The notes beneath the pieces were generated by a model. That model ran no database searches. It had not been told where the DNA came from and saw only the letters and a program-made list of their open reading frames with translations. Positions 1-7,111 of a stretch of 17,396 nt of DNA are shown here, one piece after another (position 1 is the stretch's first letter; the number at the start of each line of letters is the position of its first letter). The DNA lies in contig DVOG01000049.1 in NCBI GenBank assembly GCA_018713755.1, positions 1 to 17,396 of the forward strand, written 5' to 3'. The stretch comes from Candidatus Spyradosoma merdigallinarum. GTDB taxonomy: Bacteria > Verrucomicrobiota > Verrucomicrobiia > Opitutales > UBA953. A program made the translations under genes and the position numbers.

Positions 1-2
1 CC

Positions 3-278
3 GCGGATTTCCCGTTGTTCGGCGTCGCGCTCGTCATCGTGATGACGGCGGTGCTGGCGGCGCTCGGCTACATCGTTTTTTCGGACGATCCGCGTTTCGC
101 CGGCCCGCGCGAGAATTTCCGCCTGCTCGTCGGCTGGGAAAAAGAAAACGCCGCGCCTGCGCAGGACGGGAATGCCGCTCCCGCGCCGTCCGCTCCCGCG
201 CGTAAAGAAGAAAAGTCCGCGGAGAAATCCGAACGCGACGCGACCGAGGTTTTCGGCACGAAAACCGTCTGGCGCTGA
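3..278 (+). CDS. C-terminal part of a small membrane-anchored protein (5' end outside or uncertain)
   Basis: The open frame runs in from the left edge and stops with TGA at 276-278, so the true start is not visible. A TTG at 15 could be a start but is equally likely to be internal. The visible part has one hydrophobic segment (about residues 5-25 of the visible chain, rich in Val, Ala, Leu and Ile), which looks like a single membrane helix. A basic/acidic Ala-Pro-Lys-Glu-rich tail of about 50 residues follows, typical of a disordered linker. I do not recognise a family. It lies 17 bp upstream of tatD on the same strand, so the two are probably co-transcribed. The frame is supported by the strong hydrophobic/hydrophilic partition and by GC-rich third positions. 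Confidence 0.6.
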   Translation, partial: ADFPLFGVALVIVMTAVLAALGYIVFSDDPRFAGPRENFRLLVGWEKENAAPAQDGNAAPAPSAPARKEEKSAEKSERDATEVFGTKTVWR

Positions 279-295
279 GCTTTTTCCCGGAAAAA

Positions 296-1090
296 ATGAT
301 CGACGGTCATTGTCATCTGGACGCGTTCGTCAGGAACGGCGAGCTCGACGCCGTGCTGGAGCGCGCCTCCGCCGCCGGCGTGAACGCCTTCGTCGCGGCG
401 GGAACGAACGCCGAAGACCGCGAAGTTTACCGCGGACTCGCCGAAAAGTTTCCCGGAAAAATTTTTTACGCCGCCGGGCTGCATCCGACCGAGCTCGGCG
501 AGGATTTCGAAGAGCAGCTCGCCGCGCTCGAAGCGTTTTTCGCCGCGGGACCGCGCCTCGCGCCCGTCGCCGTCGGCGAAATCGGGCTGGACGGGCATTG
601 GCTGCCGAAGGACGCGGCGGAGGCGGAGCGCGTCCGCGCGCGTCAGCGCGAAGCGTTCGCGCGGCAGCTGGCATTGGCGAAAAAATGCGCGCTTCCGGTC
701 GTCGTCCATGCGCGGGACGCGTTCCGCGAGGCGGTCGAGACGATCGACGCGTCCGGCGTCGATTGGCGCCGCGTCGTTTTTCACTGCTTCGCCGAGGGCG
801 CGGACGAAATGCGCGAGATTTTCGAACGCGGCGGGCGCGCCTCGTTCACGGGAACGCTGACTTACAAAAACGCGGAAAACGTCCGCGCCGCCGCGCTCGC
901 GCAGGGCGTCGGACGTCTGATGCTCGAAACGGACTGCCCGTATCTCGCGCCGCAGCCGTTCCGCGGCAAGCGCAACGAGCCCGCGCTCCTGCGCGCCACG
1001 CTCGATTTTGCCGCCGGGCTCTTCGGCGTTCCCGCCGCTTTTCTCGACGAGAAAACCGAAGAGAACGCGCGCGCGTTTTTCGGCATCTGA
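296..1090 (+). CDS. tatD: TatD-family metal-dependent hydrolase (putative DNase)
   Basis: This 264-residue protein has the length and motif order of the TatD family, a TIM-barrel amidohydrolase fold with a two-metal site. Visible metal ligands are the HCH pair near the N terminus (His5, His7), Glu95 in GEIGLD, His138 in VVHARD, His163 in FHCF and Asp213 in ETDCPYL, all at family positions. Family members are 3'-5' DNases or RNases and are also tied to D-aminoacyl-tRNA or quality-control roles; the substrate here is inferred only from the family. The ATG at 296 puts the HxH motif at residue 5 as usual. No Shine-Dalgarno sequence precedes it, only an A-rich stretch. Its stop lies 9 bp from the stop of the convergent metal ATPase gene, with no terminator hairpin between them. 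Confidence 0.93.
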   Translation: MIDGHCHLDAFVRNGELDAVLERASAAGVNAFVAAGTNAEDREVYRGLAEKFPGKIFYAAGLHPTELGEDFEEQLAALEAFFAAGPRLAPVAVGEIGLDGHWLPKDAAEAERVRARQREAFARQLALAKKCALPVVVHARDAFREAVETIDASGVDWRRVVFHCFAEGADEMREIFERGGRASFTGTLTYKNAENVRAAALAQGVGRLMLETDCPYLAPQPFRGKRNEPALLRATLDFAAGLFGVPAAFLDEKTEENARAFFGI

Positions 1091-1099
1091 GCCGTTTCG

Positions 1100-3112
1100 T
1101 CAAACCGTTTCGAAATCCTTTTTGCGGAACATCAGCAGCGCGGAGTGCGAGACGACGATCAGCGACGAGGCGTTGTGAACAATCGCGCCGGAGACGGGAT
1201 CGAGCACGCCGGCGGCGCTCAGCACGACCGACGTGAAGTTGATCGCCAGCGAAATTCCGAAGTTGACGCGAATCGTCGTCAGCACGGCTTTCGAGAATTT
1301 CAGCAGGCCGGGAACGAGCGCGACGTTGTCGTTGAGAATCGCGACGTCCGCCGTTTCCACCGCGAGCTCAGAGCCGAGCGCGCCCATCGCCGCGGAGCAG
1401 TCCGCGGAAGCGAGCGCGGGAGCGTCGTTCACGCCGTCGCCCACCATCAGCACGCGCCGACCGTTCCTGCGGAGCTCGGAAATTTTCGCCGCCTTGTCTT
1501 CGGGAAGAAGCTCCGAGAAGACTTCGTCCGCGCCGACGGATGCCCCGATGCGTTTCGCCGCCGCCGCGTTGTCGCCGGTGAGCATGATCGTGCCGACGCC
1601 CGCCGCTTTCAGCTTTTCGAGCGTCGGACGCGCGCCGTCGCGCAGCGTGTCGGAAAGCGAGAAAATGCCTTCGAGAGAGGAATCGGCGACGAGGCAGACG
1701 AGCGTTTCGCCGCGTTCCCGCCGCTCCCGCGCGAATTTTTCCGCCGCCGCGGGAACGGCGATTTTTTCCTTCGCCAATGCCGCGAAAGAGCAGATGAGAA
1801 TTTCCTCGTCTCCGACGTCGCAGGAGACGCCGACGCCGGTTTTCGCCGAGATGTTGCGCGCGTCCGGCAGGGAAATGCCCTGCGCCGCCGCGACGATCGC
1901 GCGCGCGATCGGGTGCTGCGAACGGCGTTCCGCCGCCGCCGCGAGCGCGAGCATTTCCCGCTCCGAAAGACGCCCGACGGAATGCGTCGCCTCGATTTTC
2001 AGCTCGGCGCGCGTCAGCGTTCCCGTCTTGTCGAAGGCGACGGAGTCGACTGAGGCGAGCTTTTCGAGCGCGTCGCCGCTTTTGACGAGGATGCCGCGCC
2101 GCGCGGCGTTCCCGACGCCCGCGGCGATCGCGGTCGGCGTCGCCAGCGCGAACGCGCACGGGCAGAAGACGACGAGAATCGTCACGCCGCGGATCAGCGC
2201 GGTCAGAAAATCCGTTTCCAAAACGAAACGCGCGAACGCAGCGACGAGAATCGCGCAGACGATCGCCGCGGGAACGATGCGCGCCGCCCAGCGGTCGGCG
2301 ATGCGCTGGATCGGCGCCTTCTTCGCTTCCGCCTCGCGCACGAGACGAATCAGGCGCGAAATCGTGTTTTCCGCGTTCGGCTTGGAAACGCGGATCGTGA
2401 GCGCGCCGGACTGGTTCCACGTTCCCGCGAGCACGGCGTCGCCGACGAATTTGTCCACGGGAACGCTTTCCCCGGTCAGGCTCGCCTGATTGACGGAACT
2501 TTCCCCGGCGATGATTTCGCCGTCGGCGGGAATCATGTCGTTCGGACGCACGAAGACGACGTCGCCGCGCGCGAGCTTTTCCGCGGGAACGGTTTCCGTG
2601 CCGCCGTCGGCGGTCTTTCTTTCGGCGAGTTTCGGCGCGAGCTTCATCAGCGACTCGATGCCCTTGCGGGATTTTTTCACCGTCCACGCTTCCAGCATTT
2701 CGCCCAGCGCCATGAGAAAGGCGATTTCGCCCGCGGCGAAAATGTAGCTGTCGTGCGCGCCGTCGGCGTTCCCGCCGAAGGAGACGAAAATCTGCAGCGC
2801 GATTGCCGCGAGAATCGCGACGCTGATCAGCAGCGACGACGTGATTTTCTTGTCGCGGAACAGCGCGCGCCGCGCAGCGTTCAGAATCGGCGCGCCGCAG
2901 AGCACGACGGCGATCCACGACGGATCCGTCAGCGGGAAGCCCGGAAAATGCAGCTCGCTTCGCGAAATCGCGAAGCCCGCGATCAGGCTCGCCAGGGAAA
3001 CGGCGAGAAAGGCGCGCTCCCGCCGGTTCGCCGCTTTTTCTTTCGCCGCGCAGCATCCGCAGGCTGAAGCCTGCGCCGCGGCTTTTATTCTTTCGCAGTT
3101 GGGACAACTCAT
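1100..3112 (-). CDS. P1B-type heavy-metal translocating ATPase with short Cys-rich N terminus
   Basis: This 670-residue integral membrane pump exports or moves a transition metal using ATP. All core motifs are present: TGES (213-216, actuator domain), CPC in the metal-transport helix (317-319), the phosphorylated Asp361 in DKTGTLT, the HP dipeptide (His400-Pro401) of the P1B nucleotide domain, TGD (512-514) and GDGVNDAP (558-565). Helices lie around residues 35-110, 120-142, 278-330 and 610-662. The last helix pair has an Asn in AINF and the sequence VHNASS. This is neither clearly the copper (MxxSS) nor the ZntA-type signature, so the metal is left open. There is no full HMA domain. Instead the first 21 residues hold five cysteines (Cys3 and Cys6 as CPNC, then Cys18, Cys20, Cys21). 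The ATG is preceded by an A-rich leader without Shine-Dalgarno sequence, and a palindrome overlaps the probable promoter. Confidence 0.95.
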   Translation of the reverse strand: MSCPNCERIKAAAQASACGCCAAKEKAANRRERAFLAVSLASLIAGFAISRSELHFPGFPLTDPSWIAVVLCGAPILNAARRALFRDKKITSSLLISVAILAAIALQIFVSFGGNADGAHDSYIFAAGEIAFLMALGEMLEAWTVKKSRKGIESLMKLAPKLAERKTADGGTETVPAEKLARGDVVFVRPNDMIPADGEIIAGESSVNQASLTGESVPVDKFVGDAVLAGTWNQSGALTIRVSKPNAENTISRLIRLVREAEAKKAPIQRIADRWAARIVPAAIVCAILVAAFARFVLETDFLTALIRGVTILVVFCPCAFALATPTAIAAGVGNAARRGILVKSGDALEKLASVDSVAFDKTGTLTRAELKIEATHSVGRLSEREMLALAAAAERRSQHPIARAIVAAAQGISLPDARNISAKTGVGVSCDVGDEEILICSFAALAKEKIAVPAAAEKFARERRERGETLVCLVADSSLEGIFSLSDTLRDGARPTLEKLKAAGVGTIMLTGDNAAAAKRIGASVGADEVFSELLPEDKAAKISELRRNGRRVLMVGDGVNDAPALASADCSAAMGALGSELAVETADVAILNDNVALVPGLLKFSKAVLTTIRVNFGISLAINFTSVVLSAAGVLDPVSGAIVHNASSLIVVSHSALLMFRKKDFETV

Positions 3113-3135
3113 GGCTTTTTTGTTTGATATGGCAC

Positions 3136-3152
3136 ATAGGGCTATACCCTAT
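3136..3152 (-). promoter_or_regulatory. Candidate operator palindrome upstream of the metal ATPase
   Basis: ATAGGG-CTATA-CCCTAT is a 17-bp inverted repeat with perfect 6-bp arms. It lies 24-40 bp upstream of the ATPase start, in the only AT-rich patch of the gap. On the minus strand, TTCTTG and TATAGC with an 18-bp spacer form a plausible promoter whose -10 overlaps the palindrome. Metal pumps are commonly controlled by a metal-sensing repressor or activator at such a site. No regulator gene is in the window, so the link is inference. Confidence 0.45.
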
Positions 3153-3244
3153 ATTGCGCGGGCGCAAGAACTTTTTTCCGGGAGCGCGCTTTGCGTTTTT
3201 CCTGCTTTCAAAGCGTCCGTCATCGACGCATAATCGGCGGCGGA

Positions 3245-4159
3245 ATGGACGGATTTTTCGAAAACAGGGAATGGTTCGCGGCCGCGGCGGGGATTCTGCT
3301 CGCGGCGGCGGCGCTGGGCTGCGTCTCCGCGCTGCGTTCCCGCGGGAAGGAGCCGGCTTCGCGGGAACGGCTCGGCGTCGCGCTTCTGACGGGGCTGGGC
3401 TGGGTTCTGCTGAGTTTCGCGCTGTTTGTCCGCGGGGCGGAGAGCGGGCGTCTTCCCGTGGCGAATCCGTTCGAGATTTTTCAGACGCTGGGCTGGTTCG
3501 CCGTTTTTTTCGCGGCGGTTCTCCGTTTCGTCTGGTCGCTGCGCGTTCCCGCGTTTTTCGCCGCGGGCGCGGCGGGAGCGCTCTGCGCGCTGGGCTTCGC
3601 GAACGTCGGGCTTTGGGACGCGGCTCCGCCGGCGGCGTCGGCGTTTCTTGCGGGAACGCCTTGGGCGGCGGCGCACGCGTGCTTTGCGACGGTCGGCTTC
3701 GCGTGCTTTTCCGCGGCGGGCGTCGTGTGGTGTCTTTATCTGATTCAGCATTCCGCGCTGCGGCGGAAGCGGACGCATCCGTTTTTTTCGCGGCTTCCCG
3801 ACTTGGCTTCGCTCGATCGCATATCGGGGCGTCTGTGTTCGGCGGGCGTCGCGGTGTTCGGCGCGGGAGCGGCTCTCGGCGCGGCGATTCTCTTGGGCGG
3901 CGGGCGGCTCGGCTCGACGCTCGCGGCTTACAAGACGGCGTTTTCCTGCGCGCTGTTTCTGGGATTTCTCGGGCTGACGCTGCTGCGGCGGAAGAACGGA
4001 ATCTCCGCGCCGAAATTCGCGCGCGCTGGGCTGGCGCTTCTTTTGGCGGGCATCGTTTTTCTCGGCGGCATCGCGTGCGTGCGCGCCGCGGCGGAAAAAA
4101 GCGGCGGGAGCGGCCCCGAAGCGCCGAGCGCGGCGGAGGAGGCGCAGGTTTCGCGATGA
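3245..4159 (+). CDS. CcsA/HemX-type cytochrome c assembly membrane protein
   Basis: This is a 304-residue polytopic membrane protein with about eight hydrophobic segments (roughly 11-30, 44-62, 79-98, 101-120, 141-165, 199-219, 231-247 and 259-280). The loop GRLPVANPFEIF (68-79), His144 in the helix starting PWAAAH, and the segment RLPDLASLDRISGRLCSAGV (183-202) resemble the cytochrome c assembly (CcsA/HemX/YpjD) family, which handles haem at the membrane. The Trp-rich WxxSWDPKE segment of true CcsA is not present; the matching place reads GRLGSTLAAYK. It is therefore more like HemX. I chose ATG 3245 over an upstream in-frame TTG at 3191 because 3191 would add a charged, non-conserved leader. 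Its stop overlaps the hemA start (ATGA at 4156-4159), so the two are translationally coupled and probably functionally linked. Confidence 0.8.
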   Translation: MDGFFENREWFAAAAGILLAAAALGCVSALRSRGKEPASRERLGVALLTGLGWVLLSFALFVRGAESGRLPVANPFEIFQTLGWFAVFFAAVLRFVWSLRVPAFFAAGAAGALCALGFANVGLWDAAPPAASAFLAGTPWAAAHACFATVGFACFSAAGVVWCLYLIQHSALRRKRTHPFFSRLPDLASLDRISGRLCSAGVAVFGAGAALGAAILLGGGRLGSTLAAYKTAFSCALFLGFLGLTLLRRKNGISAPKFARAGLALLLAGIVFLGGIACVRAAAEKSGGSGPEAPSAAEEAQVSR

Positions 4160-5178
4160 ACGTTCCGCGTTCGCGGCTTTTCGCCTTGTCGTGCAATTTC
4201 CGCACGGCTCCTCTTCCCGTGCTGGAGCGGCTTTCCGTCCCGCGGGAACGGCTCGCGCGGCTTTACGCGGAAGGCGCGTTTTCCGCGTTCGAGGAATGCG
4301 TCGCGCTTTCGACCTGCAACCGCGTGGAGCTTTACGTTGCGGGGACGGACGCTCCCGCCGAAAAAGCCGCTGCGGCGCTGGCGAAAATTTCCGGGCTGGC
4401 GCCGGAAGAAATTCTGCGCAGCGCGGCGACGTTTTTCGACGCCGAAGCGGCGCGGCATCTTTTCGAAGTCGCGGCGGGGCTGGATTCGCGCATGGTCGGC
4501 GAGGCGGAAATTCTCGGGCAGGTCAAGCAGGCCTACGAGACGGCGCTCGCGGCGGGAACGCCGGGCGCGGCGCTCAACCGCGTTTTCCAGAAAAGTTTTC
4601 AGGCGGCGAAATGGGCGCGCGCGAACACGGGCATCGCGGCGGGGCAAGTGAGCGTCGGGAACGTCGCCGTCGAGCTCGCGTCGCGCGTTTTCGGGGATTT
4701 GTCGCGCTGCGTGGTGCTCGTCGTCGGCACGGGCGAAGCGGGACGCAAGACGGCGCAGGCGTTCATTTCCCGCGGCGCGGGAACGGTGCTCGCGGCGAGC
4801 CGAAGCTTCGAGCGGGCGCGCGCTTTCGCGGCGGAAATCGGCGCGGGAGCGGTCGCGCCGGACGCGCTGTCCTCGCGCGCGGTGCGGGCGGACATCGTCG
4901 TCGGCTGCGCGGGCGTTTCCGAACCGTTGCTTTCGGAGAGCGCGCTGCGGGAAATTTTGCGTTCCCGCGCGGGGCGGCCGCTTTTTCTGATCGATTTGGG
5001 CATGCCGCGGAATTTTCCCGCGGGCGTGGAGTCCGACGAGCTTTGGCTTTACGGTCTGGAGGATTTGGCGGAAATCGCCGACGAAAATCTTTCCGCGCGG
5101 GAACGCGAGGCGGAGGTCTGTCGGGAAGAGCTCGCGCGGCGCGCGCGGCGGGTTTTCGAGGGCTTGGAGAAACGCTGA
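4156..5178 (+). CDS. hemA: Glutamyl-tRNA reductase, short form
   Basis: GluTR reduces glutamyl-tRNA to glutamate-1-semialdehyde with NADPH, the first committed step of C5 tetrapyrrole synthesis. The catalytic Cys54 sits in STCNRVELY (52-60). HLFEVAAGLDSRMVGEAEIL (101-120) is the family signature, GTGEAGRKTA (191-200) is the nucleotide-binding loop, and IDLGMPRNF (279-287) matches the usual IDxAxPRD block. The protein has 340 residues; typical bacterial enzymes have about 415-430. The open frame extends upstream to 3124, but conservation starts at ATG 4156, which overlaps the stop of the CcsA/HemX gene. A GGAGGAGG stretch lies about 14 nt upstream, one of the few Shine-Dalgarno-like sequences in the window. 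The C-terminal dimerisation domain is largely missing: the chain ends in a short basic/acidic helix soon after LYGLEDL. Confidence 0.93.
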   Translation: MNVPRSRLFALSCNFRTAPLPVLERLSVPRERLARLYAEGAFSAFEECVALSTCNRVELYVAGTDAPAEKAAAALAKISGLAPEEILRSAATFFDAEAARHLFEVAAGLDSRMVGEAEILGQVKQAYETALAAGTPGAALNRVFQKSFQAAKWARANTGIAAGQVSVGNVAVELASRVFGDLSRCVVLVVGTGEAGRKTAQAFISRGAGTVLAASRSFERARAFAAEIGAGAVAPDALSSRAVRADIVVGCAGVSEPLLSESALREILRSRAGRPLFLIDLGMPRNFPAGVESDELWLYGLEDLAEIADENLSAREREAEVCREELARRARRVFEGLEKR

Positions 5179-5194
5179 ATTTTTCCGCGCGGCG

Positions 5195-5213
5195 GCGGGA
5201 ACGGCGCTCCCGC
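5195..5213. repeat. Inverted pair of the GGGA(A/G)CG word between hemA and dinB
   Basis: A 6-bp-arm inverted repeat (GCGGGA, 7-nt spacer, TCCCGC) is formed by one GGGAACG copy and one reversed GGGAGCG variant. It lies 17 bp after the hemA stop. It could fold in RNA but has no adjacent T tract, so terminator function is uncertain. Confidence 0.6.
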
Positions 5214-5253
5214 GGTCGACTTCGTCTTTTTCTTTTCGCGGCGAAAACCGGAC

Positions 5254-6342
5254 ATGAGAAAAATCATCCACATCGACATGGACGCGTTTTACGCGTCGGT
5301 CGAGCAGCGCGACGATCCGGCGCTGCGCGGGAAGCCCGTCGCGGTGGCGCGCGACGCGTCGCGCTGCGTGGTCACGACGGCGAGCTACGAGGCCCGGCGC
5401 TACGGCGTGCGCTCCGCGCTTTCGGTGGCGACGGCGAAGCGGCTTTGCCCGCGGCTGATTTTCGTGCCGCCGCGTTTCGACGTCTACAAGCGCGTTTCGG
5501 CGCAGATTCGGGAAATTTTTCGCCGCTACACGGACCTGGTCGAGCCGCTTTCGCTGGACGAGGCGTATCTCGACGTCACGCATTCGCCGAGCGGGAAAAC
5601 GGCGACGCAGATCGCGCGGGAAATACGCGCCGCGATTCGCTCGGAATTGGGGCTGACGGCATCGGCGGGCGTTTCGTTCAACAAATTTCTGGCGAAAGTC
5701 GCCTCGGATCTGCGCAAGCCCGACGGGCTTTCGCGGATTTTGCCTAAGGACGCGCCGGCGTTCATCGACGCGCTTCCCGTCGAAAGTTTTTTCGGCGTCG
5801 GGCCGGCGACGGCGAAAAAAATGCACGCGTTGGGCATCGCGTCGGGTCGGGATCTGCGCGCGCGTTCCCGCGAGGAGCTCATGCGGCATTTCGGGAAGAC
5901 GGGCGCGTGGTTTTTCGAAATCGTGCGCGGGAACGATTCGCGACCCGTCGAATCGAGCCGCGAGCGCGTTTCGCTTGGCATCGAGGACACGTTCCCGCGC
6001 GACGCGGTCGGCGTTTCCTCCTGCGCGGAGGAGCTGAGGATTCTCGCGCGGCGGCTGGAGGAGCGGCTTTCGCGCGCGAATTTTTCCGGTTACACGCTGA
6101 CGCTGAAAATCAAGTTCGCGGATTTCGTGCAGATGACGCGCGCGCGGACGCGGGACCGCGTGTGGACGGACGCGGAGGACATTTTCCGCGGCGCGGAAAA
6201 GCTGCTCGAGGAGCATTTGCCGCCGGGACGCCCCGTGCGGCTGCTGGGCATCACGATTTCGCATGCCGCTCCCGTCGCGCGGGAAGAGGGCGCCGCGCGC
6301 GTCTGCGGCGGAAACGGGCAGCTTTATTTCGACGGATTCTGA
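5254..6342 (+). CDS. dinB: DNA polymerase IV (Y-family translesion polymerase)
   Basis: This 362-residue protein aligns from the first residue with the DinB N terminus (MRKIIHIDMDAFYASVEQ). Catalytic acidic residues are Asp8 in the first motif and Asp102-Glu103 in SLDEAYLD. The steric-gate position next to Phe12 is Tyr13 (Phe in the E. coli enzyme). The helix-hairpin-helix region reads FFGVGPATAKKMHALGI (about 176-192). The little-finger domain follows, and the chain ends in GQLYFDGF, which fits a C-terminal beta-clamp binding peptide of the QLxLF type. DinB copies past lesions with low fidelity. The ATG is preceded by no Shine-Dalgarno sequence. No LexA-like box was recognised in the 75-bp gap after hemA, so SOS control is not supported by what I can see. 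Confidence 0.95.
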   Translation: MRKIIHIDMDAFYASVEQRDDPALRGKPVAVARDASRCVVTTASYEARRYGVRSALSVATAKRLCPRLIFVPPRFDVYKRVSAQIREIFRRYTDLVEPLSLDEAYLDVTHSPSGKTATQIAREIRAAIRSELGLTASAGVSFNKFLAKVASDLRKPDGLSRILPKDAPAFIDALPVESFFGVGPATAKKMHALGIASGRDLRARSREELMRHFGKTGAWFFEIVRGNDSRPVESSRERVSLGIEDTFPRDAVGVSSCAEELRILARRLEERLSRANFSGYTLTLKIKFADFVQMTRARTRDRVWTDAEDIFRGAEKLLEEHLPPGRPVRLLGITISHAAPVAREEGAARVCGGNGQLYFDGF

Positions 6343-6343
6343 G

Positions 6344-6388
6344 GCGCGGGAACGCGGACGGAAGAAAAAAAAACGCGCGGGAACGCGC
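6344..6388. repeat. Direct pair of the GGGAACG word between dinB and clpP
   Basis: The 13-mer GCGCGGGAACGCG occurs at 6344-6356 and again at 6375-6387, separated by an A-rich stretch. The second copy forms a 5-bp stem closed by a GGAA loop (6375-6388). The nine A residues at 6365-6373 just before it mean that, read on the minus strand, the hairpin is followed by a T9 run and resembles an intrinsic terminator. No minus-strand gene in the window obviously needs it. Confidence 0.65.
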
Positions 6389-6416
6389 TTGTCGCGGCAC
6401 GATTTTTGCTGATAGT
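6389..6416 (+). promoter_or_regulatory. Possible sigma70-type promoter of clpP
   Basis: TTGTCG (6389-6394, four of six to TTGACA) is separated by 16 bp from GATAGT (6411-6416, four of six to TATAAT). The predicted start near 6423 gives a leader of about 20 nt before the clpP ATG. This is the most AT-rich part of the gap. The call rests on consensus similarity only. Confidence 0.35.
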
Positions 6417-6441
6417 CTCTTTCGGATAAAAAAAATTTGCG

Positions 6442-7029
6442 ATGAGTTACATTATTCCCAGCGTCGTCGAACGCGACGCCCGCGGCGAAAGGTCGTGGGA
6501 CATTTACAGCCGTCTGCTCAAGGACCGCATCATTTTTCTCGGCTCGCCGATTTACGACGAGGTGGCGAACGCCGTCATCGCGCAGATGCTTTTTCTGCAG
6601 ATGGAAGACCCGAAGAAGGACATCCACGTCTACATCAATTCTCCGGGCGGGAGCGTGACGGCGGGCATGGCGATTTACGACACGATGCAGTTTCTGAAAT
6701 GCGACGTGGTCACGTACTGCGTGGGCATGGCGGCGTCGATGGGCACGGTGCTGCTCGCCGGCGGCACGAAGGGCAAGCGTTACGCGCTGCCGAATTCGAG
6801 CGTGATGATTCACCAGCCGAGCGGCGGCGCGGGCGGACAGGCGTCGGACATTTCGATCGCTGCGAAGGAAATCCTGCGCTGGCGCGAAACGCTGAACCGC
6901 GTGCTCGCCAAGCACACGGGAAAAAGCGTCGAGCAAATCGCCAAGGATTCCGACCGTGACCATTACATGACGGCGCAGGAAGCGCTCGAATACGGCATCG
7001 TCGACAAGGTGATTTCTCCCAAGGCGTGA
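6442..7029 (+). CDS. clpP: ATP-dependent Clp protease proteolytic subunit
   Basis: This 195-residue protein has the ClpP serine-protease fold. The catalytic triad is Ser99 (GMAASMG), His124 (MIHQPSGGA) and Asp173 (DRDHYM). Its spacing of 25 and 49 residues equals that of E. coli ClpP (97, 122, 171). ClpP forms a 14-subunit barrel that degrades proteins fed by ClpX or ClpA in the cytoplasm. The N terminus (SYIIPSVVERD) matches the mature N-terminal loops with only a short propeptide. The ATG at 6442 follows an A8 run and no Shine-Dalgarno sequence. clpX lies 82 bp downstream on the same strand. The trigger-factor gene that often precedes clpP is absent; dinB is there instead. Confidence 0.97.
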   Translation: MSYIIPSVVERDARGERSWDIYSRLLKDRIIFLGSPIYDEVANAVIAQMLFLQMEDPKKDIHVYINSPGGSVTAGMAIYDTMQFLKCDVVTYCVGMAASMGTVLLAGGTKGKRYALPNSSVMIHQPSGGAGGQASDISIAAKEILRWRETLNRVLAKHTGKSVEQIAKDSDRDHYMTAQEALEYGIVDKVISPKA

Positions 7030-7037
7030 TTTTCCGT

Positions 7038-7073
7038 CGCGCGGGAACGCGGCCTCGGAGCCGTTCCCGCGCG
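7038..7073 (+). repeat. 12-bp hairpin from an inverted GGGAACG pair between clpP and clpX
   Basis: CGCGCGGGAACG (7038-7049) pairs perfectly with CGTTCCCGCGCG (7062-7073) around a 12-nt loop. No T tract follows directly; the first long T run is about 13 nt further on (7087-7096). It may weaken read-through from clpP into clpX or protect the clpP 3' end. Its arms are two copies of the window-wide word. Confidence 0.7.
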
Positions 7074-7111
7074 TGGCGGAGTTCCTTCTTTTTTTTCAGA
7101 ATTTTCAGACC

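Noticed and set aside
1368..4205. 945-codon minus-strand frame overlapping the ATPase and the CcsA-like gene
   Set aside because: It is an alternate frame of the ATPase with Arg-rich low-complexity translation, and it shows none of the motifs present in the true frame.
3928..6963. Very long open frame on the minus strand (about 1000 codons) opposite hemA, dinB and clpP
   Set aside because: It is Arg/Ala/His-rich with no recognisable domain and lies antisense to three certain genes. Such shadows are normal at this GC content.
7073..7111. GTG start for clpX adding 13 residues
   Set aside because: It lies at the edge of a 12-bp hairpin and adds a hydrophobic non-family leader; ATG 7112 begins the conserved zinc domain.
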